Origin: Thermomicrobiaceae bacterium
GTDB taxonomy: Bacteria > Chloroflexota > Chloroflexia > Thermomicrobiales > Thermomicrobiaceae
NCBI GenBank assembly: GCA_007124395.1
Contig: SLFF01000304.1
Location: 1 to 35,341 of the forward strand
Reading direction: 5' to 3'
Length of the DNA: 35,341 nucleotides
Under the pieces are notes generated by a model. It was not told where the DNA came from. It worked only from the letters and a program-made list of their open reading frames with translations, and did no database searches. A program made the position numbers and the translations under genes. Within the stretch, counting starts at the first letter, position 1; every line of letters begins with the position of its first letter. Of the stretch, positions 17,193-25,862 are shown piece after piece.

Positions 17193-18671
17193 CTACTCTC
17201 CAGCCGGTGACTGGCGAGTCGTGAGCATCGGAGTGCTCGGGTCATCACGTTCAGTCTGGACGCGCTCGGGCAGTGCCAGCGGCAGGCGGATCGTCATCCG
17301 GGTACCGGCATGTGGCTGGCTGTACGCACTGATGTGACCAGCGTGGCAGTCGGCGATCCACTTGGCGATCGCCAGGCCGAGCCCGGCGCCGGTGGTTCCG
17401 CCGTTTCGCGCCTCATTACCGCGATAGAACCGGTCAAAGATCCGGGTGACCTGCTCGTCGGTCATCCCTGGCCCTTCGTCGATCACGTCGATCCGGGCAA
17501 ATCCGCCTTCAGCGCTTGTTCGCAGCATGATCGTCATGCCGGCCGGCGTGTAGGCGAAGGCGTTGTCCAGCAGGATCAGGAGGAGCTGGCGCAGCTGATC
17601 CGGATCGCCATAGATTTCGAGGTCCTCACCGAGATCGGTATGAAACAGGTGGTCGGTCGCCAGTGGGGTTGCCACTCTGGCGGCATCCCGGACAACTTTT
17701 TCGAGCGTAATCAGTTGCATATCCGGTCGCCAGCCGACATCGGCGCGGGCCAAGGTGAGTAGATGCTCGACGAGACGCCCCATACGCTCGGCTTCATCGC
17801 GGATGTCGCCCAATCCTTCACGCATGTCTTCCCGGTTCATCCGGTCGCTATCGAGCTGCCGGAGCAGGATCTCGGCGTTGCCACGGAGCGCGGTGAGCGG
17901 GGTCCGCAGTTCGTGTGATGCGTCGCCCACGAAACGCCGCTCGGCATTGAAGGCAGCATCCAGCCTGGCAAGCATATGGTTGAACGTCTCGGCCAGTTGC
18001 TGGATCTCGTCGTTGGTGGCAGGCGTCCGGATCTGATGCTTCAGTTCCCCGGACTGTCCGACCGAGCGAACGGCTTCGGTAATGTGCGTCAGTGGGCGGA
18101 GTGACTGGCCGGTCAACAGATAGGAGCCGATGGCGGTCGTCGTCAAGCCGATGAGGAATCCGCTGAAGAGGAACAACTGAAGCTGCTCCAGTGCCTGCTC
18201 CATCGGGCGGAGTGATTCAAACGCCTGAACGGTGCCGAACAGGACACCTTCTTCGCTCTTGAGCGGGGCGCTGATCACCCGGACATCGCTGCCGGACAGC
18301 GTCGTCGTGAAGTAGACGGCATCGCCCTCGAGATTCGACTGGACGACGGATTCGGGGATTTCGAGAAAAAGTTCGTACTCGTCGGATCTGCTCTGAGTTT
18401 CGCCGGCGGCGTTGGCTACGTGGAGATGCAGCCCGGGATAGATAAACGGATCGAGGTTGGCAGGAGCCCGGAGCACTGGCTGGCCCCCGACACCGATAGC
18501 CGGATCGATCTGAGACTGTTCCCGGTAGTTGTCGGCCACGGTGATAAGACGGCGATCAACCTCGGCCTCGAGTGATCGCGTCAGCATCTGATAGACGCCG
18601 AGACTCACAGAGACGAGGACTACCGCCATGAGCATTGTCGAAAGAAGGACGATTCTGGCACGAATGGACAT
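17193..18671 (-). CDS. Membrane sensor histidine kinase (HAMP, HisKA, HATPase)
   Basis: This is a 492-residue membrane kinase. It has a first membrane helix at residues 7-29, an extracytoplasmic sensor region of about 135 residues, and a second helix near 166-187. A HAMP linker (188-240) leads to the phospho-acceptor box GDASHELRTPLTALRGNAEI, with H253. The ATPase domain has ILLDNAFAYTPAG, VIDEGPGM and GAGLGLAIAKWI. The architecture resembles MprB/TcrY-type kinases, which sense envelope stress, but the sensor sequence gives no ligand. It follows its regulator gene by 48 bp, an interval occupied by a stem-loop. The start ATG at 18669-18671 has no obvious ribosome site. Confidence 0.9.
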   Translation of the reverse strand: MSIRARIVLLSTMLMAVVLVSVSLGVYQMLTRSLEAEVDRRLITVADNYREQSQIDPAIGVGGQPVLRAPANLDPFIYPGLHLHVANAAGETQSRSDEYELFLEIPESVVQSNLEGDAVYFTTTLSGSDVRVISAPLKSEEGVLFGTVQAFESLRPMEQALEQLQLFLFSGFLIGLTTTAIGSYLLTGQSLRPLTHITEAVRSVGQSGELKHQIRTPATNDEIQQLAETFNHMLARLDAAFNAERRFVGDASHELRTPLTALRGNAEILLRQLDSDRMNREDMREGLGDIRDEAERMGRLVEHLLTLARADVGWRPDMQLITLEKVVRDAARVATPLATDHLFHTDLGEDLEIYGDPDQLRQLLLILLDNAFAYTPAGMTIMLRTSAEGGFARIDVIDEGPGMTDEQVTRIFDRFYRGNEARNGGTTGAGLGLAIAKWIADCHAGHISAYSQPHAGTRMTIRLPLALPERVQTERDDPSTPMLTTRQSPAGE

Positions 18672-18694
18672 GATCAGGAATGCTCACAACATGA

Positions 18695-18715
18695 GAGTCC
18701 GTGAAGTGCGGACTC
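18695..18715 (-). other. Intercistronic stem-loop between regulator and kinase genes
   Basis: GAGTCCG (18695-18701) and CGGACTC (18709-18715) form a perfect 7 bp stem with a 7-base loop. It starts 5 bp after the regulator stop codon and has no T-tract, so it is not a standard terminator. It may stabilise the upstream message or lower kinase expression relative to the regulator. Confidence 0.45.
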
Positions 18716-18719
18716 CGGT

Positions 18720-19436
18720 TCAGGACGATTGCTCACGTAAGGCATACCCTACACCGCGGACTGTTTGCAAGAGCCGGATTTCTCCTTCGGCTTCCAGTCG
18801 GCGGCGGAGGTTGCTGATCGTCACCTCGAGTACGTTCGATTCGCCGGGAAAATCGTCACCCCATATACGTTCCATGATCAACTCGCGTGTCATCACCTGT
18901 TGTGGATGTCGCAGAAACAGGAGAAGAAGATCGAACTCCCGGGCGGTCAGCTCGATCTGACGCTCTCCGCGATAGGCGTACCGGGTGGTGGTGTCCAGCC
19001 GGAGGTCGGAAAAGGTAAACGAGTCAGGCGTCTCTTCCTCGCGCTGCTCGCCACGGGAATCTTTGCGTCTCAAAAGGGCACGCAAGCGAGCCAGCAATTC
19101 CTCGAAGGCGAACGGCTTGGCCATATAGTCATCCGCACCGGCATCGAGGCCCGCCACCCGGTCAGCAACTTCATCTCTGGCGGTCAGCATGAGAATTGGC
19201 ACCTGATCACCAGCTTCACGAATCCGCCGGCAGACCTCGACGCCGTCCACCTCGCCGGGCAGCATTATGTCCAGCACGATCAGGTCGACCTCGGTGTCTC
19301 GCGTGATCTGGAGCGCTTCGGCTCCTGAATCGGTCACCCGGACGTCGTAGCCTTCGAACACGAGGCCACGCCGGAGGAACGATGCGATCGATCGCTCATC
19401 TTCGACGATCAGAATGTTCGCGTCGGGCTCACTCAT
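18720..19436 (-). CDS. OmpR/PhoB-family response regulator (MprA-like)
   Basis: The 238-residue regulator has a receiver domain with VEDERS (11-16), phospho-acceptor D56 in LIVLDIMLP, MLTARDE (83-89) and K107 in MAKPF. The C-terminal winged helix includes LTAREFDLLLLFLRHP, the recognition region VLEVTISNLRRRL and LLQTVRGVGYALR. It is cognate to the membrane kinase just downstream. The stop of the M16 protease gene is 21 bp upstream, so protease, regulator, kinase and small membrane protein may form one transcript. I found no repeated operator for it comparable to the GTGAGA array. Confidence 0.9.
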   Translation of the reverse strand: MSEPDANILIVEDERSIASFLRRGLVFEGYDVRVTDSGAEALQITRDTEVDLIVLDIMLPGEVDGVEVCRRIREAGDQVPILMLTARDEVADRVAGLDAGADDYMAKPFAFEELLARLRALLRRKDSRGEQREEETPDSFTFSDLRLDTTTRYAYRGERQIELTAREFDLLLLFLRHPQQVMTRELIMERIWGDDFPGESNVLEVTISNLRRRLEAEGEIRLLQTVRGVGYALREQSS

Positions 19437-19457
19437 TGATTATTCCGGTCTCTCACT

Positions 19458-20723
19458 CTATCCGAGCAGGTGGCGGAACCGGTCCTGGTCCGGGAACGGG
19501 CCGATAACCGCCAGGCTCATTCGCTCGGGCTGGAGAAGCTCTCCAGCCAGTTCCTGGATCTCTTCGCTGGTGACTTCGTCGATCTCTTCCATGACCTGCT
19601 CCGGAGTCAGAATCTCTGCGAAATGCAGCTCCTGACTGCCGATCCAGCCAGCCACCGCGCGAGAATCTTCCAGTCCCATGCTGATTCGCCCCTTGCGCAG
19701 TTCCTTGGTTCTGGTCAGTTCCTCAGCAGGAACCGGATCATCACGCAGTTTCCAGAGTTCGCGGATGACGGCGGTGATCGTCTCATCGACTTTTTCCGGG
19801 TCAGTGCCGGCGTAGACGACTCCCTGGCCGATATCTTGGTACCCACGGAAGTACGAGAACACGGCGTAGGCGAGGCCGCGTCGCTCACGAATCTCTTCGA
19901 AGAGCCGCGAACTCATCCCTGAACTCAGAACCGCATCGATCGAGTCCTGTACCTGGCGACGCTTATCCAGATAGGAGATAGCCGGCAGCCCCAGACAGAT
20001 GTGTGCTTCCTCGGTCTGACGCTCCATCACCTTGAGCTTTGGCGCCGTCTGAGTTACGAAGCACGGTTCGAGAACGGCTGGCTTACCCGCAGGCATGTGG
20101 CCGAACGTTTTCTCGGTCATCCTTACGACCTGGTCGTGATCGATATCGCCAGCCGCAGAGATAACAAGGCGGTTCGGGTGATAGTTGGCGTTCATGTAGC
20201 TGATGATGTCGTCCCGGGTCATCTTCCCGATGGTGTCCTCGGTGCCGATGATCGGCCGGCCGACCGCGTTTCCATCCCAGACGAGATCATCGATCACATC
20301 GTGGATGTAATCGTCCGGAGTGTCGTGAATTCCGTGAATCTCTTCGAAAATGACCCAGCGTTCCTTCTCCATTTCTTCCTGCCGGAAGGTGGAGTTGAGG
20401 AGCATATCGGCCAATACGTTGAACGCTTTCTCCAGATGAAGAGCGGGAACTTTCACCCAGTAGTTCGTGTTCTCCCGAGAGGTGCCTGCGTTGAGAATTC
20501 CACCGACTTCTTCGATCTCACGGGTAATGGTGATCGGGTCCGGGCGATCGGATGTCCCCTTGAATACCATGTGCTCCAGAAAGTGGGAGACTCCGGCATG
20601 CTCGTCCGGCTCATGCCGGGCACCGGTCGAGAATGTGATGATAAGACTCGCTGACCGGACGTGATCCATCCGGCTGGTCACCACGCGGACGCCATTTGCG
20701 AGTATGGTGCGTTCGATGTTCAC
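19458..20723 (-). CDS. M16-family zinc peptidase (processing-peptidase-like)
   Basis: This is a 421-residue, single-unit M16 peptidase of the mitochondrial-processing-peptidase/PqqL type. The inverted zinc motif HFLEH (H47, E50, H51) is present, with a downstream glutamate at E127 in FEEIHG completing the site. SSGMSSRLFEEIRERRGLAYAV is the family's typical C-terminal signature. I choose GTG at 20721-20723 as start because GCAGGAG lies 9 nt upstream and the product then begins MNIERTILANGVRVV as is usual. A TTG six codons upstream is the alternative. Such proteins form dimers and degrade or process peptides. Its gene lies between pncC and a two-component pair, without a clear functional link. 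Confidence 0.88.
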   Translation of the reverse strand: MNIERTILANGVRVVTSRMDHVRSASLIITFSTGARHEPDEHAGVSHFLEHMVFKGTSDRPDPITITREIEEVGGILNAGTSRENTNYWVKVPALHLEKAFNVLADMLLNSTFRQEEMEKERWVIFEEIHGIHDTPDDYIHDVIDDLVWDGNAVGRPIIGTEDTIGKMTRDDIISYMNANYHPNRLVISAAGDIDHDQVVRMTEKTFGHMPAGKPAVLEPCFVTQTAPKLKVMERQTEEAHICLGLPAISYLDKRRQVQDSIDAVLSSGMSSRLFEEIRERRGLAYAVFSYFRGYQDIGQGVVYAGTDPEKVDETITAVIRELWKLRDDPVPAEELTRTKELRKGRISMGLEDSRAVAGWIGSQELHFAEILTPEQVMEEIDEVTSEEIQELAGELLQPERMSLAVIGPFPDQDRFRHLLG

Positions 20724-20768
20724 GGCGGTGTTCTCCTGCAATGTTCCAGATCAACGGGCCGACGAGTC

Positions 20769-21263
20769 TCACCGGTTCAGATATGTATGCGCGGCATCGA
20801 CGATGAGATGAAGGGCGAAGGTTGCGGCTTCCTGCATGACCACAGCTCGATCACCATTCCAGTGCATTTCGTGTGTCTCGGTTCCGGCAGGGGTGGTGCA
20901 GGCAAAATAGACAAGCCCGACTGGCTTGCGTCCGGTTGCCCCACCCGGTCCGGCAATTCCGGTGGTCGACACCGCAAATGTAGCTCCGGTGAGTTGCTGG
21001 ACGCCTTCAGCCATCGCTGCGGCGCACTCCGGGCTGACCGCGCCACGCTGTTCGAGGATCGATGCCGGGACGCTCAGAACATCCTGCTTCATCTGATTGG
21101 AATATGCCACGACGCTGCCAGCGAAGTACGATGAACTGCCCGCCACCGATGTTATCCGTGAGGCTACCAGCCCACCGCTGCACGATTCTGCTGCGGCGAC
21201 ACTGAGCCCGGATTCAGCGAGCAGGTGATTGAGTTGCACTTCGAGCGGCTGGTCCGAGGTCAT
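20769..21263 (-). CDS. pncC: CinA C-terminal-domain protein, nicotinamide-nucleotide amidase
   Basis: The 164-residue protein is the stand-alone CinA C-terminal domain, which deamidates nicotinamide mononucleotide to nicotinate mononucleotide for NAD recycling. Diagnostic motifs are AAAESCSGGLVASRIT (23-38), GSVVAYSNQMKQDVLSV, GAVSPECAAAMAEG and STTGIAGPGGATGRKPVG. Length is normal. AAGGGG precedes the ATG at 21261-21263. The N-terminal CinA half is absent, as in many bacteria. The 45 bp gap to the M16 peptidase start allows co-transcription. Confidence 0.88.
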   Translation of the reverse strand: MTSDQPLEVQLNHLLAESGLSVAAAESCSGGLVASRITSVAGSSSYFAGSVVAYSNQMKQDVLSVPASILEQRGAVSPECAAAMAEGVQQLTGATFAVSTTGIAGPGGATGRKPVGLVYFACTTPAGTETHEMHWNGDRAVVMQEAATFALHLIVDAAHTYLNR

Positions 21264-21337
21264 GTAACCCCTTGTGGGTCGGGTTCGAATTCCGACGTCG
21301 CCGCAGTATAGCAGAGGAAATCGATCGTCTGCCCCGA

Positions 21338-22615
21338 TCAGTCGGCCGTTGATGCGTGTGGATCAGAGCCGGTACCGGATGCCCGGACGGATGGAATCAG
21401 ACCCGCCAGAACAACTGACACGGTAAGGATGATGCCGCAGACGAACAGTGCCGGCCGGGTGCCGAATTGATCACCGGCCCAGCCACCGATAAACGTTGAG
21501 AAGACGATCGCCGAGTAGAACAGCGTGGTTCGGAGGCTGAACACGCGCCCAAGCAGGTTGTCGGGAGTGTGATCCTGAACCAGGGTGACGCCAGGAATCA
21601 GCACCAGCGCGCTCCCGAAGCCACTCACGGCAATGAACAACAGCGCCGGGATCAGCGAGCTGACGAGCGCGGTAGCCGTCACCGAGATCCCCATCAGAGC
21701 CAGTCCCGAGAGCACCACGATTCCGGTATTGACTCGCTCTCTGCGCCCGAGCCAGAGCCCACCTAGTACCGTGCCGATACTGATGGCCGCGCCGATTAGC
21801 GAGTATTCCCACTCACCGCCACTGAGTACGTCCCAGGCGTAACCGACCAGTAGTGGCGTGGATGCCCCGAGAGCGATCGGTCCGAGCAGCGTTACCAGCG
21901 TGTTCGCCAGCACCAGTCGATGGTTCCAGACGAAGGTGATGCCCTCGGTGACATCTTTCCATACGGTCTGGCCTGTCTTCGCGATTTCTCCCGCCGGATC
22001 AACCCGCATCGAGAAGATCAGAATGGCGGACACGAGATAGGTAAGCGCGTCGAAGGTGAATGCGATCGCAACGGCGGCTTCCTGCGACAACAGATAGCCG
22101 AACAGCAGCAGGAGCCCACCACCCAGCGGGTAGCCGATGATATCGCTGGAGTTTTCCGAGACAGAGCCCAGCGAGTTGGCGGTGTGATAGTCACGGGGAG
22201 GGACAATGGCCGGGACGATTGCCCGCCTGGCAGGTTTGAACACCACGGAGACCGCGTTTACGGTGAAGAGAAGAATGTAGACGATCACGATTGCCTGATC
22301 AGCGATGAACGGTATCAGGAGAACTGGTGGGATACGCAACACATCGCAGGCGATAAGGATCGTGCGGCGATCCCAGCGATCGACGAGAACCCCGGCGAAG
22401 GGCCCGAGGACGAGATCCGGGAGCGCAGTGGCAACGAAGGCGATGCCGGTCTGGGTCAGCGATCCAGTAACGGTATAGACCAGCGCAGCCATGGCGACCT
22501 GGTGCACCCGATCGCCCAGCGATGACACAAAATCGGCCAGCCAGATGAGCAGGAAATTTCGATTATCACGCAGGAGTCGCGTGTTCCTGCCGTTCAGGCT
22601 CTGCGGTTGCTCCAC
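21338..22615 (-). CDS. MFS transporter, MFS_3/EntS-like
   Basis: This 425-residue protein has about 12 hydrophobic helices. It starts RNFLLIWLADFVSSLGDRV and carries the conserved DRWDRRTIL loop between helices 2 and 3 (about 80-88), a variant of the MFS A-motif. The pattern matches the enterobactin-exporter/macrolide-efflux branch of the superfamily. The substrate cannot be predicted. The frame begins with GTG at 22613-22615, with a weak ribosome site. The gene is preceded by 384 bp of non-coding DNA holding a perfect ACTAGA/TCTAGT inverted repeat about 55 bp upstream. The gap to pncC is 74 bp. Confidence 0.85.
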   Translation of the reverse strand: MEQPQSLNGRNTRLLRDNRNFLLIWLADFVSSLGDRVHQVAMAALVYTVTGSLTQTGIAFVATALPDLVLGPFAGVLVDRWDRRTILIACDVLRIPPVLLIPFIADQAIVIVYILLFTVNAVSVVFKPARRAIVPAIVPPRDYHTANSLGSVSENSSDIIGYPLGGGLLLLFGYLLSQEAAVAIAFTFDALTYLVSAILIFSMRVDPAGEIAKTGQTVWKDVTEGITFVWNHRLVLANTLVTLLGPIALGASTPLLVGYAWDVLSGGEWEYSLIGAAISIGTVLGGLWLGRRERVNTGIVVLSGLALMGISVTATALVSSLIPALLFIAVSGFGSALVLIPGVTLVQDHTPDNLLGRVFSLRTTLFYSAIVFSTFIGGWAGDQFGTRPALFVCGIILTVSVVLAGLIPSVRASGTGSDPHASTAD

Positions 22616-22669
22616 GATGCTCGCAAACTCGTCTTCGTTTTCGAATCATTGAACCAGACCCCACGATAG

Positions 22670-22684
22670 ACTAGAAAGTCTAGT
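22670..22684. promoter_or_regulatory. Inverted repeat upstream of the EntS-like transporter gene
   Basis: ACTAGA (22670-22675) and TCTAGT (22679-22684) are perfectly inverted around AAG. It lies 55 bp before the transporter start in the non-coding stretch 22616-22999. It could be an operator for an unlinked repressor. Apart from this I see no gene or clear terminator in that stretch. Confidence 0.3.
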
Positions 22685-22999
22685 TGGGCGATAGCTGGAG
22701 GAGTAGGCACCAATTGTCCTGATTTTCGTTGCCCATGATAGCGGCTTCCCGAAGCGATTCGGATCAGCGGTGGGTGCTTCAGGGTGGACCGATTGGCGAG
22801 CACGATTCTACCGCCAATGAATTCGTCCGTCTCCTGAACGCGGGTGCTGAGTCTGGAAATGCGTAAGTTCGTTTTATTGACGTGTAGAGCCGTTGACGAG
22901 ATTGCCGCACGAGGATCTGACGCGGATCTCACTTATCTGTCAAAGGAGAAATGATTCATGAAGTGAATGCTACGAAGCTTTCCGGTGCAATTCAAATTG

Positions 23000-24403
23000 T
23001 CAACGACGTAGCGTGGAAACGATGACAGCCAGAACACCAACACCTGCAAGGACCAGGTATGTATCCTCCAGACTCGCACCCAGGATTTGCGTTTGGGACC
23101 AGTCAGTCGCCTGTTCGTAATGCGATTGGCGGAGTGTCCAGATCGTGCTCGCGACCGCAATTCCAGTTACCTGACCGAGATTCCGTGAGAGTGCGAGCAT
23201 GCCCGAGACAATCCCGATCCGGCCCTCAGGAGCTGCCCCGAGGACGGCACTGTTGTTTGGTGACTGAAAGAGCCCCGCGCCAATTCCATAAAGCGCAAGC
23301 ACGCCGACTGCAAAGATCGTTGACGTGCCCGTGCTGAACTGGCTCATTCCGAAAATCGCCAGGGTGATGGCGATCAGTCCTGCAGCTACCGGAACTCGCA
23401 TACCGTATCGATCGGCAAGTGACCCGGCATATGGGGCGATGGGAAGAATTGCCAGCGGAACTACCATCATCAGTAAGCCTGATCGTGCCGCTGAATGACC
23501 CATAAGATCCTGAAGCGAGAATGGAATCAGAAACATGTTGGATGCCATTGCGATGAAGGTGAGAATGGCAGCGATAAGTCCTGCTGTTAGACTCCATTGA
23601 CCAAAGAGCGATAGCTCGATCAACGGGGCGGGATGCTTGCGCTCCACCACGATCAACACGCCTACAGCGAACAGTGCACCCACGATCAATGTACCCGTCG
23701 ACAGGTCCCAGTCCTGGTTTGCCAGACGCATGAGTCCGAAGACCCCGCACGTTGCAATCGTGAAGATTAGTGCTGCTCCGACAAGGTCCAGTCTGGCACC
23801 TTTCGGACGGGTGAAGACCGGCAGAACCCGCCACCCCCAGATCAGTGATCCGAGCGCCAGTGGAACCGGAGCCAGAAAGATCGCGCGCCAGTCAATGACT
23901 GAGATGAGCAACCCTCCGACTGCAGGACCTGCCATCAATCCACCAGCTACCGCCATATGCATGAAACCGAGCGCCCGACCGCGTCCCTCTTCACCATATG
24001 CGGTTGCGATCAGTGCCTGGCCGGTGGCCAGCAACATTGCTGCTCCGAGACCGAGTAACCCCCGAGCCACGATTAGCCAGAGTACGTTTGGGCTGACGGT
24101 GGCAAGCAGCCCTGAACACAGTAGGGTTGCCATGCCCGAAAGATAGAGAGTTCGCCCACCAACCACATCAACCAGACGCCCGAACAGGATCAGTGTTCCG
24201 ACGATCGTCAGTTGATACGAGATGATCACCCATTGAATCGTGGACTGGGGAGCCTCGAATGCGTCGGCAAGTGATGGCAACGTCACCGCAACGAGGCCAA
24301 CTTCGAGACTGGCGAGTACTGTAGCCACAACAACCAGGATCAGGATCGAACGCTGCTGAGATGTGCGCCCGACCCCGGTAGCTTCTGGATCGGCGGTTGT
24401 CAT
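23000..24403 (-). CDS. MFS drug-type exporter, DHA2 (EmrB/QacA) family
   Basis: This 467-residue transporter has about 14 predicted helices, the DHA2 number. Family motifs are visible: LEVGLVAVTLPSLADAF in helix 1, IQWVIISYQLT, and the A-motif loop GRLVDVVGGRTLYL. The motif-C-like MAVAGGLMAGPAVGGLL lies in helix 5. The ATG at 24401-24403 overlaps the LmbE stop by 4 nt (ATGA), showing translational coupling. The longer open frame to 24499 lies inside the LmbE gene and is unlikely. It is the last gene of the MerR-LmbE-MFS cluster. It is probably an exporter of a toxic compound or metal conjugate under the MerR regulator (inference). Confidence 0.87.
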   Translation of the reverse strand: MTTADPEATGVGRTSQQRSILILVVVATVLASLEVGLVAVTLPSLADAFEAPQSTIQWVIISYQLTIVGTLILFGRLVDVVGGRTLYLSGMATLLCSGLLATVSPNVLWLIVARGLLGLGAAMLLATGQALIATAYGEEGRGRALGFMHMAVAGGLMAGPAVGGLLISVIDWRAIFLAPVPLALGSLIWGWRVLPVFTRPKGARLDLVGAALIFTIATCGVFGLMRLANQDWDLSTGTLIVGALFAVGVLIVVERKHPAPLIELSLFGQWSLTAGLIAAILTFIAMASNMFLIPFSLQDLMGHSAARSGLLMMVVPLAILPIAPYAGSLADRYGMRVPVAAGLIAITLAIFGMSQFSTGTSTIFAVGVLALYGIGAGLFQSPNNSAVLGAAPEGRIGIVSGMLALSRNLGQVTGIAVASTIWTLRQSHYEQATDWSQTQILGASLEDTYLVLAGVGVLAVIVSTLRR

Positions 24404-25164
24404 TCGTCGATTCCGGAGAACATATCGTGCTCGCTCGCGGGAATGGGACGTCCGCTCGTGGCTGCCAGAACGTAGTGCTCCGTGCTCAGTAGTTCCCACC
24501 GTAGCTCGTCAGTGATCCCCTTGAAGATGAGGTCATGTGCCTGGCTGCGATGAGCCTCGTTGGATGCGCGTTGTTTCTGTGTGATCCACGGGCGGACATC
24601 GAGAACGAGGGTCACCTCACGATCTGGTTGGGTTGGGAATCGCCAACTTGCCTGTTCGGTGATGCTCTCCGGGACAACGTGATAGTAGAGTTTTTCCGGA
24701 GCATGCGCGGGCAAACCGTCGTCCGGGTATGCCTCGGGATCGGCAGCAATATGAAAGGCGGCCGTCGCCGCCTTGTGGATGACAATGTGGTCTGGATGAA
24801 GGGTTCGGCCCTCTGGTCCAAATGTCAGAACTACGTGTGGTCTTTGCCGTCGAATTGCTGCGACGCAATGTCCGGTCAGTTCGTCCAGGTCGACGTCTTC
24901 CAGTGTGCCGTCCTGATAGTCGAGGATCGAGAGGTCTGAGACGCCAAGGATTTCGCATGCCTCACGAAGTTCGCGTTCTCGAAACTGGGCCAGGTCTTCT
25001 GAGTCACAGAGTGGAGGTTCTCCACAGGACCCTGCTTCGCCACGGGTTGCCACCAGCAGTGAAACACTAATGCCTTGATCTGCGTATCTCGCGAGTGCAC
25101 CGCCAACAATCCGTGATTCGTCGTCCGGGTGTGCAAAGATTCCGAGCATCCTGTACTGGCTCAT
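24400..25164 (-). CDS. LmbE/PIG-L-family zinc deacetylase
   Basis: This 254-residue protein belongs to the family of zinc-dependent N-acetylglucosaminyl deacetylases, which includes MshB (mycothiol) and BshB (bacillithiol). The metal motif AHPDDE (residues 11-16) and the second ligand in HPDH (about 122-125) are both present. A GEAGSCGEP segment follows the first motif as in other family members. The substrate may be a thiol conjugate, an antibiotic or a sugar, which sequence does not decide. AAGGGAG precedes the ATG at 25162-25164. It lies 26 bp after the MerR gene and overlaps the exporter by 4 nt, so the three are one operon. That context favours a detoxification role. Confidence 0.85.
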   Translation of the reverse strand: MSQYRMLGIFAHPDDESRIVGGALARYADQGISVSLLVATRGEAGSCGEPPLCDSEDLAQFRERELREACEILGVSDLSILDYQDGTLEDVDLDELTGHCVAAIRRQRPHVVLTFGPEGRTLHPDHIVIHKAATAAFHIAADPEAYPDDGLPAHAPEKLYYHVVPESITEQASWRFPTQPDREVTLVLDVRPWITQKQRASNEAHRSQAHDLIFKGITDELRWELLSTEHYVLAATSGRPIPASEHDMFSGIDE

Positions 25165-25190
25165 GGACTAACTCCCTTCATTTCTGGGAA

Positions 25191-25679
25191 TCAGCGTATA
25201 CCTTCCCCCAGCAGGGAAAGGTCAAGGGCGTCTGGCAGACACGTACACCTCGGAGAGAATGGGGGATGTGCCGTTGCGTGGTCATGGTGATGATCATGGT
25301 CATGGTTATCATGATCACTGGTGTTGATCCTGAGTGACACCTGTTCGAGCGAAGTGCGCAGCGCAGACAGCGATTCAATCTGCCGGGTACATTCCTCGAT
25401 CTTCGAATCCACGATTCCTTTCAGTTCGGCGGTAATTTGCCGACATTCGCCCTGTTCCGCAGCTGACGTCAACGCGCGAATCTCTTCCAGCTTCAAGCCG
25501 AGGGCTTTCGCACGCCTGATAAATCTAAGCCGATTGACATCCTGGGTGTTCAGTCGTCTATATCCATTGTTCGCCCGATCCAGTTCTGGAAGAAGCCCGA
25601 TGCTTTCGTAGTGTCGTATTGTTTTCGATGAAACTCCCAGACGGTGGGCTACCTGCCCAATGGTCAAAAATTCTGTCAT
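25191..25679 (-). CDS. MerR-family regulator with histidine-rich metal-binding tail
   Basis: This 162-residue protein has an N-terminal MerR winged helix (LTIGQVAHRLGVSSKTIRHY) and a long dimerisation helix (about 78-118). C79 falls at the same position as C79 of the zinc sensor ZntR. Where ZntR has its Cys-Cys pair, this protein has a run of His and Asp (residues 122-138, about eight His). It then has CTC (C145, C147) near the C-terminus, so metal sensing is strongly suggested. I choose ATG at 25677-25679 because CAGGAG lies 9 nt upstream; the ORF could begin 30 nt earlier. It is the first gene of the MerR-LmbE-MFS operon. No typical MerR promoter dyad was found upstream, and no P-type ATPase is nearby. 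Confidence 0.85.
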   Translation of the reverse strand: MTEFLTIGQVAHRLGVSSKTIRHYESIGLLPELDRANNGYRRLNTQDVNRLRFIRRAKALGLKLEEIRALTSAAEQGECRQITAELKGIVDSKIEECTRQIESLSALRTSLEQVSLRINTSDHDNHDHDHHHDHATAHPPFSPRCTCLPDALDLSLLGEGIR

Positions 25680-25862
25680 CGCCTTGCTCCTGAAATCTTC
25701 ATACGTCAACTGCCAACAATCCGAGCCGAAATCCTGGTAGCCTCATTGATACTTTAACTGATTGCCGTTGTGACGCACCGCGTGCGAAGATTCGATTGAT
25801 AACGACACACCGCACTGCCTTGCGGATCTAATGTACCGCGCGTTCCGGAGCCCGCGTACGGG

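Noticed and set aside
22951..23025. A 24-codon frame starting ATG just after AAAGGAG on the plus strand
   Set aside because: The spacing from the ribosome site is only 2-3 nt, and the frame overlaps the end of the minus-strand exporter gene; no conserved sequence is visible.
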